Source: Pycnopodia helianthoides (taxonomy: Eukaryota > Echinodermata > Asteroidea > Forcipulatida > Asteriidae). From it: a stretch of DNA of 64,000 nucleotides. Below the pieces are notes generated by a model. It had not been told where the DNA came from. It made no database searches and saw only the letters and a program-made list of their open reading frames with translations. A program made the position numbers and the translations under genes. The stretch lies in contig CM063255.1 of the NCBI GenBank assembly GCA_032158295.1, positions 8,956,094 through 9,020,093 on the forward strand, given 5' to 3'. How positions within the stretch are numbered: the first letter of the stretch is position 1; every line of letters starts with the position of its first letter. Shown here piece after piece: positions 24,269-36,129 of this stretch.

Positions 24269-25703
24269 GTTTGGATGTTAGAAATAGACAACTGTACATT
24301 TGAATATAGCTAAAAAGACATACGTTTTTCAATGTATGGCTGAAAGACAGTAAGATACATAAAACCAGTCGCAGGAACACAATCTATTGTCTACCTAAAA
24401 GTGCAGTTTATGTAAATAAATGAAAAAAAAAAAAAAAAAAAAAATAAAAAATAAATCCTGAATTCGAAATCTGGCGCTTATTGTGTAATAAAACCAAAAC
24501 TGTTTTTCAACTGCGTTAGATTAAGGCGGTTTGTTTACTGAACTTTCGTTAAATTTTGCTTGGTTATTTGTTGTTGTTGTTGTTGTTTTGTTAGTTTTTT
24601 TTCGGGGGTGGGGGTTGTAGATTCAACGGCCCGAACTAAGCAAACCCTGAGGTGTTAAAATTGTGACGAAAATACAGTTTCCTGCATTAAAGGCTCACGT
24701 TGCCTGGGATCGGTCGAGCTGGTCTATAAAAAGCGTTTGTAACCGTTTGTTATAAAATACATATGGTTAGAAAAATGTTTTAAAAGTAGAATACATTGAT
24801 CCACACAAATATGCCTAATAATTAGCTCAGAATTCAGTAAATAAAGATTGCCAAGACATTTTCTTGTTTTTTTGTTTTTATATTGATTTAAAATATATTT
24901 ATGCGATCAAAGAGTAAAAATTTACCCCCGGAAGGACTAATTTATGGCCTTAATTTTATCCGGGTCGACAGGACCAGCTATTGGAATTCAGTTTCAAACA
25001 TGTTGACCCCCAAAACGGGTTTGCCAGGTTTGTCTATTATCAGGGCTTTAACTTCCCTACTTTTCAGTAACAACATTGGAATGAACTTCACTTTGTGTTA
25101 CAGATACGCATCGGTTTGAGAGAATGGAGCTCCAGCTGCCGATGACGTCACCATTGCGACTAGAGCTCACAGTCATCATGGGTGATGTTGAGGTGTACTT
25201 TTCCCCTGATGTTCCTGGTACTGAGGAAGCGTTGTACCAAATAGGTAAGTATAAATACAGTTGACATTCTCAAAGGTCAACAAAATCCAATCAAAAACGA
25301 TTCAACCAATTACTGTCTTCTGATACTTGATAGCCACCGTTTACGTATAGGTTGAGTAGAAACAAACTTACATCTTTGCACTTTTATATCGTGTCCTTTC
25401 TCACATAAAAGTCGGGTTAACGTTTTAATGTACAGAATATAAACCCCATAAGTAAGAGAACCCATTCCAGCCTTATACACGTAAAAAAAACCTTCCCAGA
25501 TCAGAAATGATCCAAGGGATCCCGACCCATTTCTGGGTCAGGCTGACCCGGAAAACTGGTTAAAAAAATTTGGATTTTGATTCAGATTATGAGTCTGTTT
25601 GCCACGGGTCAGTTAGACAAAGTTGCCGAATCATAAGTGTGATACGTGTTGTCCAATCAAACGCATTCAACAACAAGGCTCTTTCATTTGTTATTTGTGG
25701 GGG

Positions 25704-26487
25704 TTAAAGAGCGGTTACAGGATGCTCTGAAATATACAGTTTTTACATTTTTCCAATAGATGGAGTCCACAGTAAATAGAAAAAAATTATAATGAGTCCC
25801 TTACCTCACGCTAAAACAGAGTAAAAATGTGTTTTTCCTCGAAACACTCCCAGCCCAAAATCTGAAAACGCGAGGTCAAACAAACCCCGCGACGAAGGAC
25901 TCATGACGTCACCGGCGGCTAAGTAGTTTGGACCTGCCTATATGAATGCACTGTGCTAACGCAAATACACTGCAAAACTTTACCATTTGCAATCAACGTT
26001 TAAACCGTTTACTTGTACAGCACTGGTCTGCACGCTCACGGTCTGCGGGGCTTAGTTCAATGGAATTTTAGCTTCGTTTATAACGAAAAAATACCCAACG
26101 TGTAGGCTTCATTTTACAATGACACAATTAAGAATACTCTGTATGGAAAGAAAGAGTATTTAACTGTATGATGTAAGTTTGGTTTCTTCTTCATTTTGTT
26201 TTGTTTTCCAAGCAAAGAGACATTTATGTGTGTGTTTATAATGCTAACCGTGAGTTTTTAGCCGCCGGTGACGTCAAGGGGTCATATGCATATCATTATC
26301 AAAGATAAGTAGCTTTTGACTCTCAGCTGAAAAAGCCGCGCGCAGAGGTGCATTTTTGACTTAAATTCTTGATTACTAAATGCAAATTTTAAGTTTAAAA
26401 TGGTTATTAAACGGTATATACGATGTCTATTCGGCCATAAAAAGGTAAGAGTAAAAATATTGAGAGCATCCTGTAACCGCTCTTTAA
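25704..26487. mobile_element. TTAA-type MITE family B with long inverted arms
   Basis: Element 25708-26483 (776 bp) between TTAA at 25704-25707 and 26484-26487. The ends are AGAGCGGTTACAGGATGCTC and its complement. The arms stay complementary further in: TGACGTCACCGGCGGCTA near 25905 pairs with TAGCCGCCGGTGACGTCA near 26260. No ORF of note. Sits between the middle and terminal exons of gene copy 1. Confidence 0.8.
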
Positions 26488-29174
26488 GTACTTGAGGATT
26501 GAAATACATTTTTGAATAACCAATTATTATAAAAAGAAAGCACGACTAAATGTTCATTTGATTTTAAGTAATACGTTGTAACATACATTGGTGAATGACT
26601 TGAATTTGAATTTTGGGAAGTGCAATTCAAGACTTATAATTCCGACACCCCCTTGCCTGCAAATTAGTTTGCCCGCCCCCACGTGTCGCCGCGTTTAGAC
26701 GCGTGCGCTTACAGTGTCTTGCACTGTGATGTCACAGAGTATATTGAATATTATAGCGCTTCCACGCTCCCATTGGTTTTGTACATCTACCCATTCGGGT
26801 AGATTTCTCGATACAACGTGCAGAGTAAGAAACGACCTCGTCAAGTCCCATTCTCGGGACCACATTTTTGACGGCGAGCGCGCACTGCATGCTATACGAA
26901 ACGGGTTGTTTGCTAGTTGGCGGGATGTGCTTAGGGACCTCTCACATGAGAACGGGACTTGAATCAAGTCTAGTTAAGGGGCCATTTATTCGCTAGTTTA
27001 CTGAGCCGGTCTTTATATCACATGTTAATACACCCTCACGTGACCAGTCTTTGACCAATCAGAGTGCATAAACTCTCCAAGGTGTTTATTAATGATGATT
27101 GATGTCTTTGTTCATGATTCTATAATTACTCTTAATTACTTGGCTACAGGGCTGTACGCTAAATTTACTTTCATCAGCAAACCGGAAACCTCCTCTCAGT
27201 CATCGAAACTCCTCCAGTATAAGAGTGGCGTACACTACATCGGAGAACCAGTTACGATCACATACGATAACGGTAGCTTCGAGGTGGCAGTCCAAGGGCT
27301 GCCAGATTCTACCCTGACCTATGACGTCACAACTACACCTCATCCAAGATGGTTTGCTAGTTTCATAAGACAGAACGGAATGGTTGAACTGAGTTTCACT
27401 GAGCCTTGTGTTAATGATTTCGGTCCACAATTCAAATAATTTCTGCAAAGCTAAGAAACAAATTATTGATTAATAACGTGTCATATAGAAATACCGATAA
27501 TGGCCGTTACAATAGCCAGATGCAAATCACTTGGAGTTTTTGTTTCCCCAATCTGTGACAATCTTTGATAGTAAGGTTGATCCCATCATCGTCGCATATC
27601 GTTGGTGTTTAAATGGAATGATTAATAAACGCTTAATCGTTTTGCACTTGAGCATTTTGCACATTTTGTCTTATTCACATGAAAAATAATTAATTAACTT
27701 AACCAATATTTAACCACGAGTGAATCACTTCATTTATGTCCTTTTTTAGTGTGTCATTTAAGCGCGTTTTTTCATTTTCAAAACGGTACATTATTTTATG
27801 TGTTTGACTTTTAAATATGCCATGTCGATATAAAGCTATGACTTCTTTGTAACAAATGTGGTATTTTTTATACAGCAGGAAATATTACGTACAGTTGTTT
27901 AGAAAAGATAATGTTTAGAGTATTGGTGTTTCTAGGATATTTGTTTTTATATCAATTTTCAAGCTGAGAACAGTTTGAGTCGACAGAATTGAACTGCTTT
28001 CTTGACTACTGTACATTATTCATACGTGTTTAAAAAAATGGGAAAAAGTTTGGAATGAAAACAAAGCTCTACCTCTCAACACCGAACATAAAACTCACAA
28101 ATCAATCGCTATTCAAAGGTCAAACAACATTTTTGTCATAAACACTTCGATTTGTTGTCCACAACTGTCACAAATTCAATTTATTTGGAAAACATGGCAC
28201 TCTCGTGAACCATTCTGCGTCTCAAGTGTTGAAACATTACATCTTTGTCTCATATCAGTCTACAATTACTTCGTTAGAAAAATTCGAAACAATTTATTTA
28301 CGTACATTGTATTTGTACTTGTAGGGAACGCTCCGCTGATTCATACCGTGTAGTTGTCCAATCAGCACTAAAATTACCTGGTTAGAATTATTATTTGTCT
28401 TTTTTTTTTTGAACGTTGAACAAAATTATTTACAAGAAAACTAGCTTTTTTTTAAGCTAGAGATTAAATTGATATGATTGTAGAGAGTTTGTTTACAGAT
28501 TTGAAATTCTATAGAGCGTTCTACTGATTCTGCTTTTGATTCGTCCAATAGAATATCAGCAAGCTCAAGTTGAGCACTGAACGATCCCCGCTTCGAAAAT
28601 GAAAGGGTACTCGTTAATGGAAAGTACATAATTGTTTTTGGAAAAGAAAATTGTTTTACATTCTCAAGATTTCTATATACAAGCAGTATATTTTGAGGAT
28701 TTGAAGGCAACAATTTATTCCTGTAGTTTTGAGAAGAATTTTATCAACGCTCAAAGTGAGATATCCTTTATTTCAGTGCGACATAATAAGCAGCTTTGAC
28801 ATTTTAGCATTCGAGCATAAGCTTTGCATTAGATGATATTTCAGATTTATAATCAGTTCCTTAATGCCTATGTCGTATGCTTTGGTTACTTGTAAAAACA
28901 TTATGCGATATTGCAACCTTTTTATTACTGCAAGAGGAAATCCTGTTCTTTTTTATTTGTTAATCCAATTTGACTTTTGTGTATAAAACATAGTATTTGA
29001 AGCTTTGAAGTATATTTTATCATAAAAATACTACATTATAAGCAGTTACTCTCGTAACATCTTATAAAAACAAATGACACCTGGCTCAAAACAAGGATTT
29101 TCAAAATTATATCTTTATTTATTATTTACATTGGTGTGTGTTGATTATTTTCTATCGTAAAACGTTTACCACCA

Positions 29175-29329
29175 AGGCCCAATTACATAGAGCCGCTTAA
29201 CAAAAAATGTGCATCAGTCAAACATGAAGCACGTGACATTTTTTTGGGCTGGTAACCTTATTCTGGTAAGCACGATTTGTTTGTGCTGAGCTACTTTTTG
29301 TGCTTAAGCAGCTCTATGATACTTGGCCA
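29175..29329. mobile_element. 155-bp inverted-repeat element, the empty site for MITE C
   Basis: AAGGCCCAATTACATAGAGC at the left pairs with the right complement TGGCCAAGTATCATAGAGCT, both followed by GCTTAA and an A-rich tract. Its TTAA at 29304-29307 is intact. At 34040-34500 a related copy is split at the same TTAA. Confidence 0.65.
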
Positions 29330-29689
29330 ATGGTATACACTATATAATTATACTAGATTCACTATAGGCTCTGCCTGAGCAACAAATTAATATCGTGATA
29401 GTCTGAACCATTCTATCACTTCATGTACTTACAGCTTTCATGGTTCTTTTTTTTTTAGTACAAATCAAAATAGTATCAAACGAAGGTGAATCAATTTCAT
29501 TCATCGGTTTAGACAAAAAGTTATTTAAGTAAATTGTTCTATTGTAATGTATTTGCACAACTGTAATGGTTAATAAAGCACTGCAAATTATTACACGTTT
29601 GTTTATTTCTGTTTAGTCAGGAATGTTGCATGTTGCATACATTTCAGCCTAAAATGAGTGGTAGCATTGTATCTGCATGAAGCAACTCA

Positions 29690-29834
29690 ACGGACTGTGC
29701 AAGTCCCGCGCATATTCGAAAATTTGAACCCCCAAAAGTGCGAGAGTATGTTTCCTTCACGGTTCAGATTAATGTTCGCGGGACTAAAATGGTCCCAAAA
29801 TTGTTGAAAACACGCGAGACTTGCACGGTTTATA
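29690..29834. mobile_element. 145-bp MITE, GTGCAAGTC ends
   Basis: ACTGTGCAAGTCCCGCGCAT at the left; the right complement is ACCGTGCAAGTCTCGCGTG. A longer relative with the same ends spans about 5771-6093 in the acyltransferase gene. Confidence 0.65.
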
Positions 29835-30639
29835 ACATTGTTGAATTGAACCAGGTGCAACGCTTCTCTTGTTTGATTAATTCGTTTGTTTATGGATCGC
29901 ATTTTCAGGATTCTTGACGGAAATGGGAAACTGAATCATTGCTCAGTCGGTACGGTTATGACTATACTACTTTACTGGTGAAATTGTCGGTTAATGTCTG
30001 CTGCATGTAGGTCAGAATTAATTCAACACATTATGTTCAACTTTGGGCATATTGCAGACTAATTTTGGGGCATCACAACATAAAAACAAATATATTTTCG
30101 TGTACAAAATTATAATAGTAATCTGCACGGTGCCAATGCAAGATTGTTAAATTTCGTTAAACCCTACCAGATAAGGATTACAGTGGACGTATTTGTTTGA
30201 AGAACATATTGCATGGCCAGCAAAAAATGTACACGTTTGGAAGGATGTTTGACATTGTGAAATTAAAACTTACCGACTTGCAAAATAGTGCGAATGCAGG
30301 CAGGCTTATATTACACTGAGGGGGTAGTTGCGGACGTGCCAAATATCGAAAATCAAACCTAGCATCTTGAAGTTAATAATGATGTATTTGGGAGATATTC
30401 TTAGTTCAGTTAAGAAATGTCAATGTTTGGAAAACCCCAAAATAGTGTACAGTCTTGGGATTTTTTTTTAAATACTGTGTAGATTTCAGGTTTTTTTCTG
30501 TTTCGAATTGTTTTTCCAGCATACTTTATGGTAGAATAAATCCAGTGTTAAAAAGTCATCATAAAGCTGTAAAAGTGCTTATAATCAGTGGAGAGACTAC
30601 TCCATAGTCATTCACGCTTGCTGATTTGCAAGGGATAAT

Positions 30640-31900
30640 TTGGCACAATCGAGGCTCCAGAATGGTTTGAATTCAGAAGCTCTCTGAGGCAATTCCTAGC
30701 TACTTTCCCCTCGATTTTGAGCAAAAGGTTCATATAGTACACAGAGAGCTCCGTATTATTGGCTTACTTTGTTATTATTATTACTTTATTCGGCATTAAA
30801 ATCAAGTATTCAGAGAAAAAACACACAACATTACTGATTAAAAGCCAAGGATAGCCCAAAAAGCTGATTAAAATCGGCTTATTTCCATCGGGGTCCTTAA
30901 CAAACACACAATACATACAATTAAATACAAAACTAAAAAATTGCACAGGAAACAGTGAACAATGGCAATCAAAAATGTACAAAACTGTTCAAAAATGTGA
31001 TTGAGAGGAGAGATGTTGTTTTGCGAGATCTCTCATTCAAACAGTTGGCATGTCTGTAAAGAAAATGTAATCTAGCACCGGGCTTTTTAATCACAGAATT
31101 TACAATGTTCTCACCAGTAAGACTCTGATCAAGTGTAATGCCCAAATATTTAACTGAGTTTGAAGGAGTAACAATCTTCCCAGAACAAGAAACTTCAAAT
31201 GTATCAACTTAGCTTAACTTCTCTTTGGATCCAAAAAGAATAGACTTAGTTTTGCCGACGTGCAAAAGACAGTTTGTTATCAATTAGCCATTGTCTACAT
31301 GATTCTAACTCTGTACTCAAACTGTCGGCTATAACTAGGGTTACGAGTCGTGAGTTTTCATAAAGTTTTTTTGTTTAGAGCACTAGTTAACATCTTCAAG
31401 TAAAGGCCAATTCATTCACTCTTATTTCCATGGACATTGTGAGCTCAAACAAAGAGTTAGAGGTGCAATTTTGAACTGTCGGGCTCGGTACTTTGGTACG
31501 AAAAAAATCCGTACTTATCATTGTTGAGGGCTTATTGTCAACGCCTGTCCAAGGTATGGTTGAGGCGAATAACCATAACAGTAAAACTTTGCATAACCCA
31601 CAAACAAGGTATCTCGAAGTGCGGGGTCCTGGTCCTCTGAAGGTCTTGGGCCCAGAGAAGGACCCCGGAAAAATGTTTAACGCATTTAGGTAAACCTCAT
31701 TGTAGCTTTGTCGTCTAAAAATCAATGATGAGTATTGTGAGGCAACATTTATTTTGTTGGAGCCCCGGGGAAAACAAGTTCTACATCGTTATGCTATGCT
31801 GCCCTTTCTGTAAAATTGTCTACATCTTTGATTGAGACACCTAATTCACATAAAAAGTTAAACAGACAACGGTTTTGTCTAATCTTTGCGTATACATTTT
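30640..31900 (+). repeat. Array-associated repeat block, copy 2, split by a LINE
   Basis: Homologous to 16970-17680 in two parts (30640-30768 and 31340-31900). The intervening 570 bp is a LINE 3' fragment on the minus strand. Confidence 0.7.
30769..31339 (-). mobile_element. LINE 3' fragment (reverse-transcriptase C-terminal region)
   Basis: On the minus strand 31170-31000 reads YLGITLDQSLTGENIVNSV, then LHFLYRHANCLNERSR, the conserved tail of LINE reverse transcriptases. The 3' end carries an ATT-type tail (plus strand TTATTATTATTAC). It interrupts a repeat that is continuous at 16970-17680; both junctions end in TTAC, a possible short target duplication. Frame is broken by stops. Confidence 0.7.
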
Positions 31901-32019
31901 GACGCGAATTCCGGGTCATGACTATGGGTCGATGGGACCCAAGAATCCACAGGTAGTTTCTGACCCAGCAGATTGGTTACCAACCATCATGTCACGCAAG
32001 CACCATATATAGAACAAAA

Positions 32020-33000
32020 GGGCAGGTTGGTTTGATGTGAAGTCAAGCATCCTCCAATTAATTCTGCTGATTGAGTTATTGTATCAAAAGAACAATATAT
32101 GCTTCTGAAAGTTACGTTCGTGCCCGGACCTTTTCCGAATAATTGTAAAAAATTTGGGAATTCAATTTCAACGCGTGATACCCAAGGCAACAAACCGCCT
32201 GTTAATAAGTCACGTTTCAACCCTCCCCAACTCAACTTCCGCTCTCACACCCCCACAGTAATATGCTTGGCTGAACAAAGTTACAATGGTCACCATTGTA
32301 AGGGAACAATTTGCGCTAAAAAATTGAAACCGCCCTCAGTCCGTCAGCGTCATAACTTAATTATTTGACTACAAGGCAGTCGTACACTAATTGAATTAAT
32401 TACAATTAAATAAAATTTAACTGAAAGATAAACAACTAGCAGCGTCTTTTTTATTCATTGCTCCTTCCTCTATGCTTGCGTACACTGAATTCGGGTTCTA
32501 CAGTTGTGAGCAAGTGATTTAGTATACAGATTCAGCACACTTAAGTTGAGGTGAGCAGGCAATAAAGAGATTCAATACGCTCATATTCAGTGGTCAATGT
32601 TAATCTAAAACCACCATCCAATTGTCTCTCATGGTGCCGGATCAAACAACTCTTGTGCTGTTGATACTTAGTGGCTCAGCTGCTCTTAAAGGTAAGTCAT
32701 GGTATCGCGTACGGTGGTATACCAACAAATATTTGAAGAAAACACCCTAATACCAGCAAGTATCTAAAACAACTGTCTGAATTGACCCGGATTCCAGGTC
32801 CCATGGAGCATGAACTATTTCTGGGTCGGGGCGACCCGGAAAGTAGTTTTTTAAATAGTGGAATTTTAACTCAGATTTTGTGTTATTTGACTTATCCTGG
32901 GCAAATTCAGGCCCCACGAGACCCGGATCTTTGTCAATTCTTACCCGTGTTTATCTCAGTAACCAGATAGTATTTTTTAAATAAAACTTGTGAAGGAGGG
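32020..33000 (+). repeat. Leader/promoter module type L', copy 1
   Basis: Shares sequence with 38815-40000 and 52830-53720, and partly with 49920-50400: a 'CATGCTTGCGTACACT' tract, the 61-nt leader exon (32631-32691) and an intronic tract rich in TGACCC/GGGTCA about 90 bp past the donor. It stops at the MULE-like element beginning at 33030. No PAN exon follows before the next module at 38.8 kb, so this leader looks orphaned. Confidence 0.7.
32631..32691 (+). CDS. Candidate 61-nt signal-peptide leader exon of the PAN-gene array
   Basis: ATG at 32631 opens 20 codons (MVPDQTTLVLLILSGSAALK) plus one base before a perfect donor, G|GTAAGT. This is a hydrophobic signal-peptide-like sequence ending in phase 1, the phase used by every body intron of the array. 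Homologous leaders occur at 39506 (7-bp duplication before the donor), about 49925-49955 (partial) and 53160-53229 (ATG lost), and more distantly at 20600-20668 and 48060-48120. If spliced to a PAN exon, which opens with a stop in that phase, it would be only an upstream ORF. Spliced to the middle exon it would stay in frame. Confidence 0.45.
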
Positions 33001-33029
33001 TATTATGGAGATAATTGTACACTTTGAAA

Positions 33030-35611
33030 TAGCCTTGACCAAGGCGTTGGAGATTAATTTGGTCTTCATTTATTTATTTGTTTTCTTTGCGCCGCACAAC
33101 GGCCGCCAGAGCTAGCGTGCCTTGTTTGCGTGTCACTGCACTGCACGCACTAGTATTGTCAGTACAGTATTGTCACTGCACTGCGTGCAGTATGCAGTAT
33201 TGTCATGCTATGCGCCCGCTCTGTGTGTGCGTACGTGTATGCTGCGTGTACTAACCAAATTAACGCCTTGATGTGTCTGTGTTTGAAGCCATGAGGTCAT
33301 TACTATAATGCGCGCGAAAGACAAGACCGCATTGGCCAGTGGCGGAAGTCTTGTTTACTAATTCTTATGCATATGCATGCAAGATTCAGCTGCGGTCGGC
33401 TCGCAAATATATGTTCTGCAGCACACGTCGGCTATGGAGTCAACAGTTAAAGGATAGGGAAGAACAGCCTATCCCTTAAAGGTACACGTTGCCTTGGATC
33501 GGTCGAGTTGGTCTATAAAAAGCGTTTGTCTTCATTTTTTTTGTTTTTTGCCACATGGTCCAGAAAGGTCTGTTTCGTTAGAGAATAATATGATCATACA
33601 ATATTGTCTACATTGGGGTTTTCCTTGACGCGCGAAAACGTGAACGAACGTCTTTGTTGTCAATAATTCACGTCTTTAAATATGGTCCACCACGTGGTAG
33701 TTAAACGTATGTAAACGAAAAACCCCAATTTCGGGATACTAGTGCGGCATTTTTCTGACGTTTTCAACATTTTGCTAACCCGTAATACCCAATATTGTAT
33801 GCAACGCCGTTTTGTCTAACGTTTTTTATAACCAATCAGCCTGATTTCGGAAGCAAGGTACATTTAACTGTTGACCGCGAAAGCAACCCGATTCAGTGGT
33901 GGCTTGTGAAAAAAAAATCGCTGCGGCCGGCTCCAGCTACCTTGCATACTGCACTGGCGCGCCGCCCTGGATGTGATAATCCAGTGTTCTGTTTAATCAT
34001 AGAGAAAGGAATTCAAAAATTTACAGGATGCAGTCACACATGATACATGTGAAATAGAGTTTTAGCTGATAACCTTATTCTAGTAAGCTTATTTTTAGTT
34101 TACTTAGCTTTGGTGCTTAAAGGCCCTGTAGACTATTGGTAAAAGATCGAAAAAACACAAAGTTCACAGACTCACACATAACTTACATGATTTAAAGTAA
34201 GTAATGGTAGAAAGAGTTCCTTAAATATTATATTTTGCCTAAAATGCTATCGTTTCTGAGAAATGAATAAAACAACAGTTTTTATCGCTCACGATAATAA
34301 ACTCGATGTTTGAAAAACAGAAACACATAAGGTCTCTTTTCACTATTTTCTCGTGCCCATCGATGATCAATTGAGCTCAAATTTTCACAGGTTTGTTATT
34401 TCATGTGTATGGTTAATCACACAAAACATGAACTTTGTTTGCGACTGTTTTGTCAGCTCTGCCAATCCTGTATAATACCTTTAAGCAGTCTATAAATTTG
34501 GGCATAAAGGCAGCTTTTGGGCCGGCAATATACAAAAAACATGGAGCAAGTGCAATAAACTGTACCTCCAAGATAAAACAACCAACAACGATAGGTTATA
34601 AAGGTCTATGTTTTATATAAATCACCCCAACAATGATTCAATCACTGTTGTTGCAAAATGAGGTGGGAGATGGCCAGTCCCGTACGCCGTTAAAAAAATA
34701 TCTTAGAAAAAAAGGTCTTCCTGATGGAAAATGGTGTACAATATGCAACAATTTGCTTCTTTTATCCTCGTTTAATGTTATTCCTGCCCACATCGTCTAA
34801 CTTCAGAGCTGACATTTTGAGGAGAATACGCAACATTTTAGATTTAGATATTACCAAAGTATTCCCAAATTCACACGAAATGCTGAGGGCGAAAGTCATC
34901 CAGACCCAATTTGTCGACTGCAGTATTTAAGGCTAAAGGAACATGTTCATGCAAGGGCAAGGCCATATCTATATATGCTACTTATATTATTAGTACTTGT
35001 CCATTACACTACCATATCACAATAAAATTCCAAACAATCGGATGAAAACGAAGACAAAAGTTCTCGTCTACAAATTGAATATATAACATGGCAAAAACCA
35101 CGCAGATTATCGGTCCACTCGCTGTGACAATAACATACCATAACGGAGCCGAATTCAACAGAACCATAACATACACACGAACGCCATTATTTTTGTTGGC
35201 AACAACTCACATCGCAGGACGCTCAGCAAGCATAACACACGGTACAAAGGTCAAAATAAATTATTTATTTATTTCCCATCCTGCGTTGTCTGCAATAGGT
35301 CCAATGAAATATTTGAACATTCATGATCTGCATACCAGCATATCCGAGAGCCCCCACCCCCGTTTCCATCCAATAGTGGACGGTGAAAAGAGAAAAAACA
35401 TTAAACACCGAAGTTACAGACCCTACAAGGCTGTCGGCCTGACGGCCTCCGCATGCGGACTGTAATTTGAGTGCGGATGACCTGCGCACAGTACGAAGGG
35501 CGCTGTGCTATGTGTGATACACACATTACGCACAGTGCTATGTATAGGCAATGGGTTGGTTTTACGGAGTCTTTTTCGGAGTGAAAACTGCGACTGCCTT
35601 GAGCAAGGCTA
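33030..35611. mobile_element. Longer relative of the 22316 element, with nested insertions
   Basis: The left part (33030-33243) matches the left of the 22316 element and the right part (35468-35611) matches its right end, including GCCTTGAGCAAGGCTA. The 2.2 kb between holds a hairpin (33447-33479), a TTAA-type repeat beginning 33480 and the family C MITE, plus weak unassigned ORFs. The flanks ACTTTGAAA and CACCGAAAT do not match, so it could be two fragments. Confidence 0.5.
34117..34484. mobile_element. TTAA-type MITE family C
   Basis: Element 34121-34480 (360 bp) between two TTAA tetramers. The right end, read inward, is AGGTATTATACAGGATTGGC; the left end AGGCCCTGTAGACTATTGG is diverged. 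It is inserted in a repeat ('TGTGCTTAAGCAG') whose unoccupied form is at 29300-29312. Confidence 0.75.
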
Positions 35612-36129
35612 CACCGAAATAAACAAGCTCACCACACCATGGATTCGGAATACTCGGTTTATTGGTCTGAAAATTGTGAACGATGCACATGCAACGACAA
35701 GGGAGGCAATGTGGTAGCGCATGACAATTAACAAACAGAACAACTGGGAGAGATAAAAGAAAAGAAAACATAATAGTACATGATATTACAACAATTGACC
35801 AGTGTAAGCCCTAATAAATCTTGGGAAACGTAACAGTACTAGATGGAGTCTTTGTGCATGAATGATTATCCAATGTTAGCCAATCAGTGCATCAATTAAC
35901 CGTACTCTCTCCATGCTTGACAGAAATAGTAATGGGTTCCTTCAAATTACCATTTTACAGTCACAATTTAATCACAGTGAAATAAAAGCAATGACTGTGT
36001 ATCAATTACCTAGTAATATCACAATGGCATGTTCTCTAAATTTATTAAATATTGAGAAATTAGAATTAGCTGTTGCAAACTGCTTACCAACCAAAAGGAC
36101 CTGTAGTAACTATAAATGCAAAAAATTAG

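Larger units (their letters stand above)
20590..27439 (+). pseudogene. PAN/apple + Methyltransf_FA-like secreted protein gene, copy 1 (broken)
   Basis: Exons by comparison with the other copies: leader ending 20668 (AAAG|GTAAGT), PAN exon 23684-24060 (ATG 23704), middle exon 25068-25244, terminal exon 27150-27439 with TAA at 27437-27439 and AATAAA at 27624. All body introns are phase 1. The PAN exon starts with a signal peptide (MTVIASSLSLLLMVV), but relative to copy 3 one G is missing just after residues FYPSP, so the frame stops at 'TMH'. The cysteine motif VVCAVYCLQDDSCRSFNY lies in the shifted frame. The middle exon has a TGA where the other copies have GGA. The terminal exon is intact (ITYDNGSFEVAVQG..., ending NDFGPQFK). 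The middle and terminal exons together resemble a farnesoic acid O-methyltransferase-like domain; this is a pattern judgement. Likely a pseudogene, unless the frameshift is a sequence error. Confidence 0.75.
27440..30639. other. Gene-free AT-rich spacer between array units
   Basis: After gene copy 1. Apart from AATAAA at 27624 and the MITEs at 29175 and 29690 I see no gene, tandem repeat or recognisable element. Confidence 0.6.

Noticed and set aside
24074..24380. Coding sequence around the GCGGTG triplet tract
   Set aside because: Low-complexity triplet run past the PAN exon donor; not conserved in copies 2 and 3.
26695..26967. Overlapping plus and minus frames in the intron of gene copy 1
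   Set aside because: Both strands are open for the same stretch, it contains inverted repeats (CAAGTCCC...GGGACTTG), and it is absent from copy 2; more likely an inserted element.
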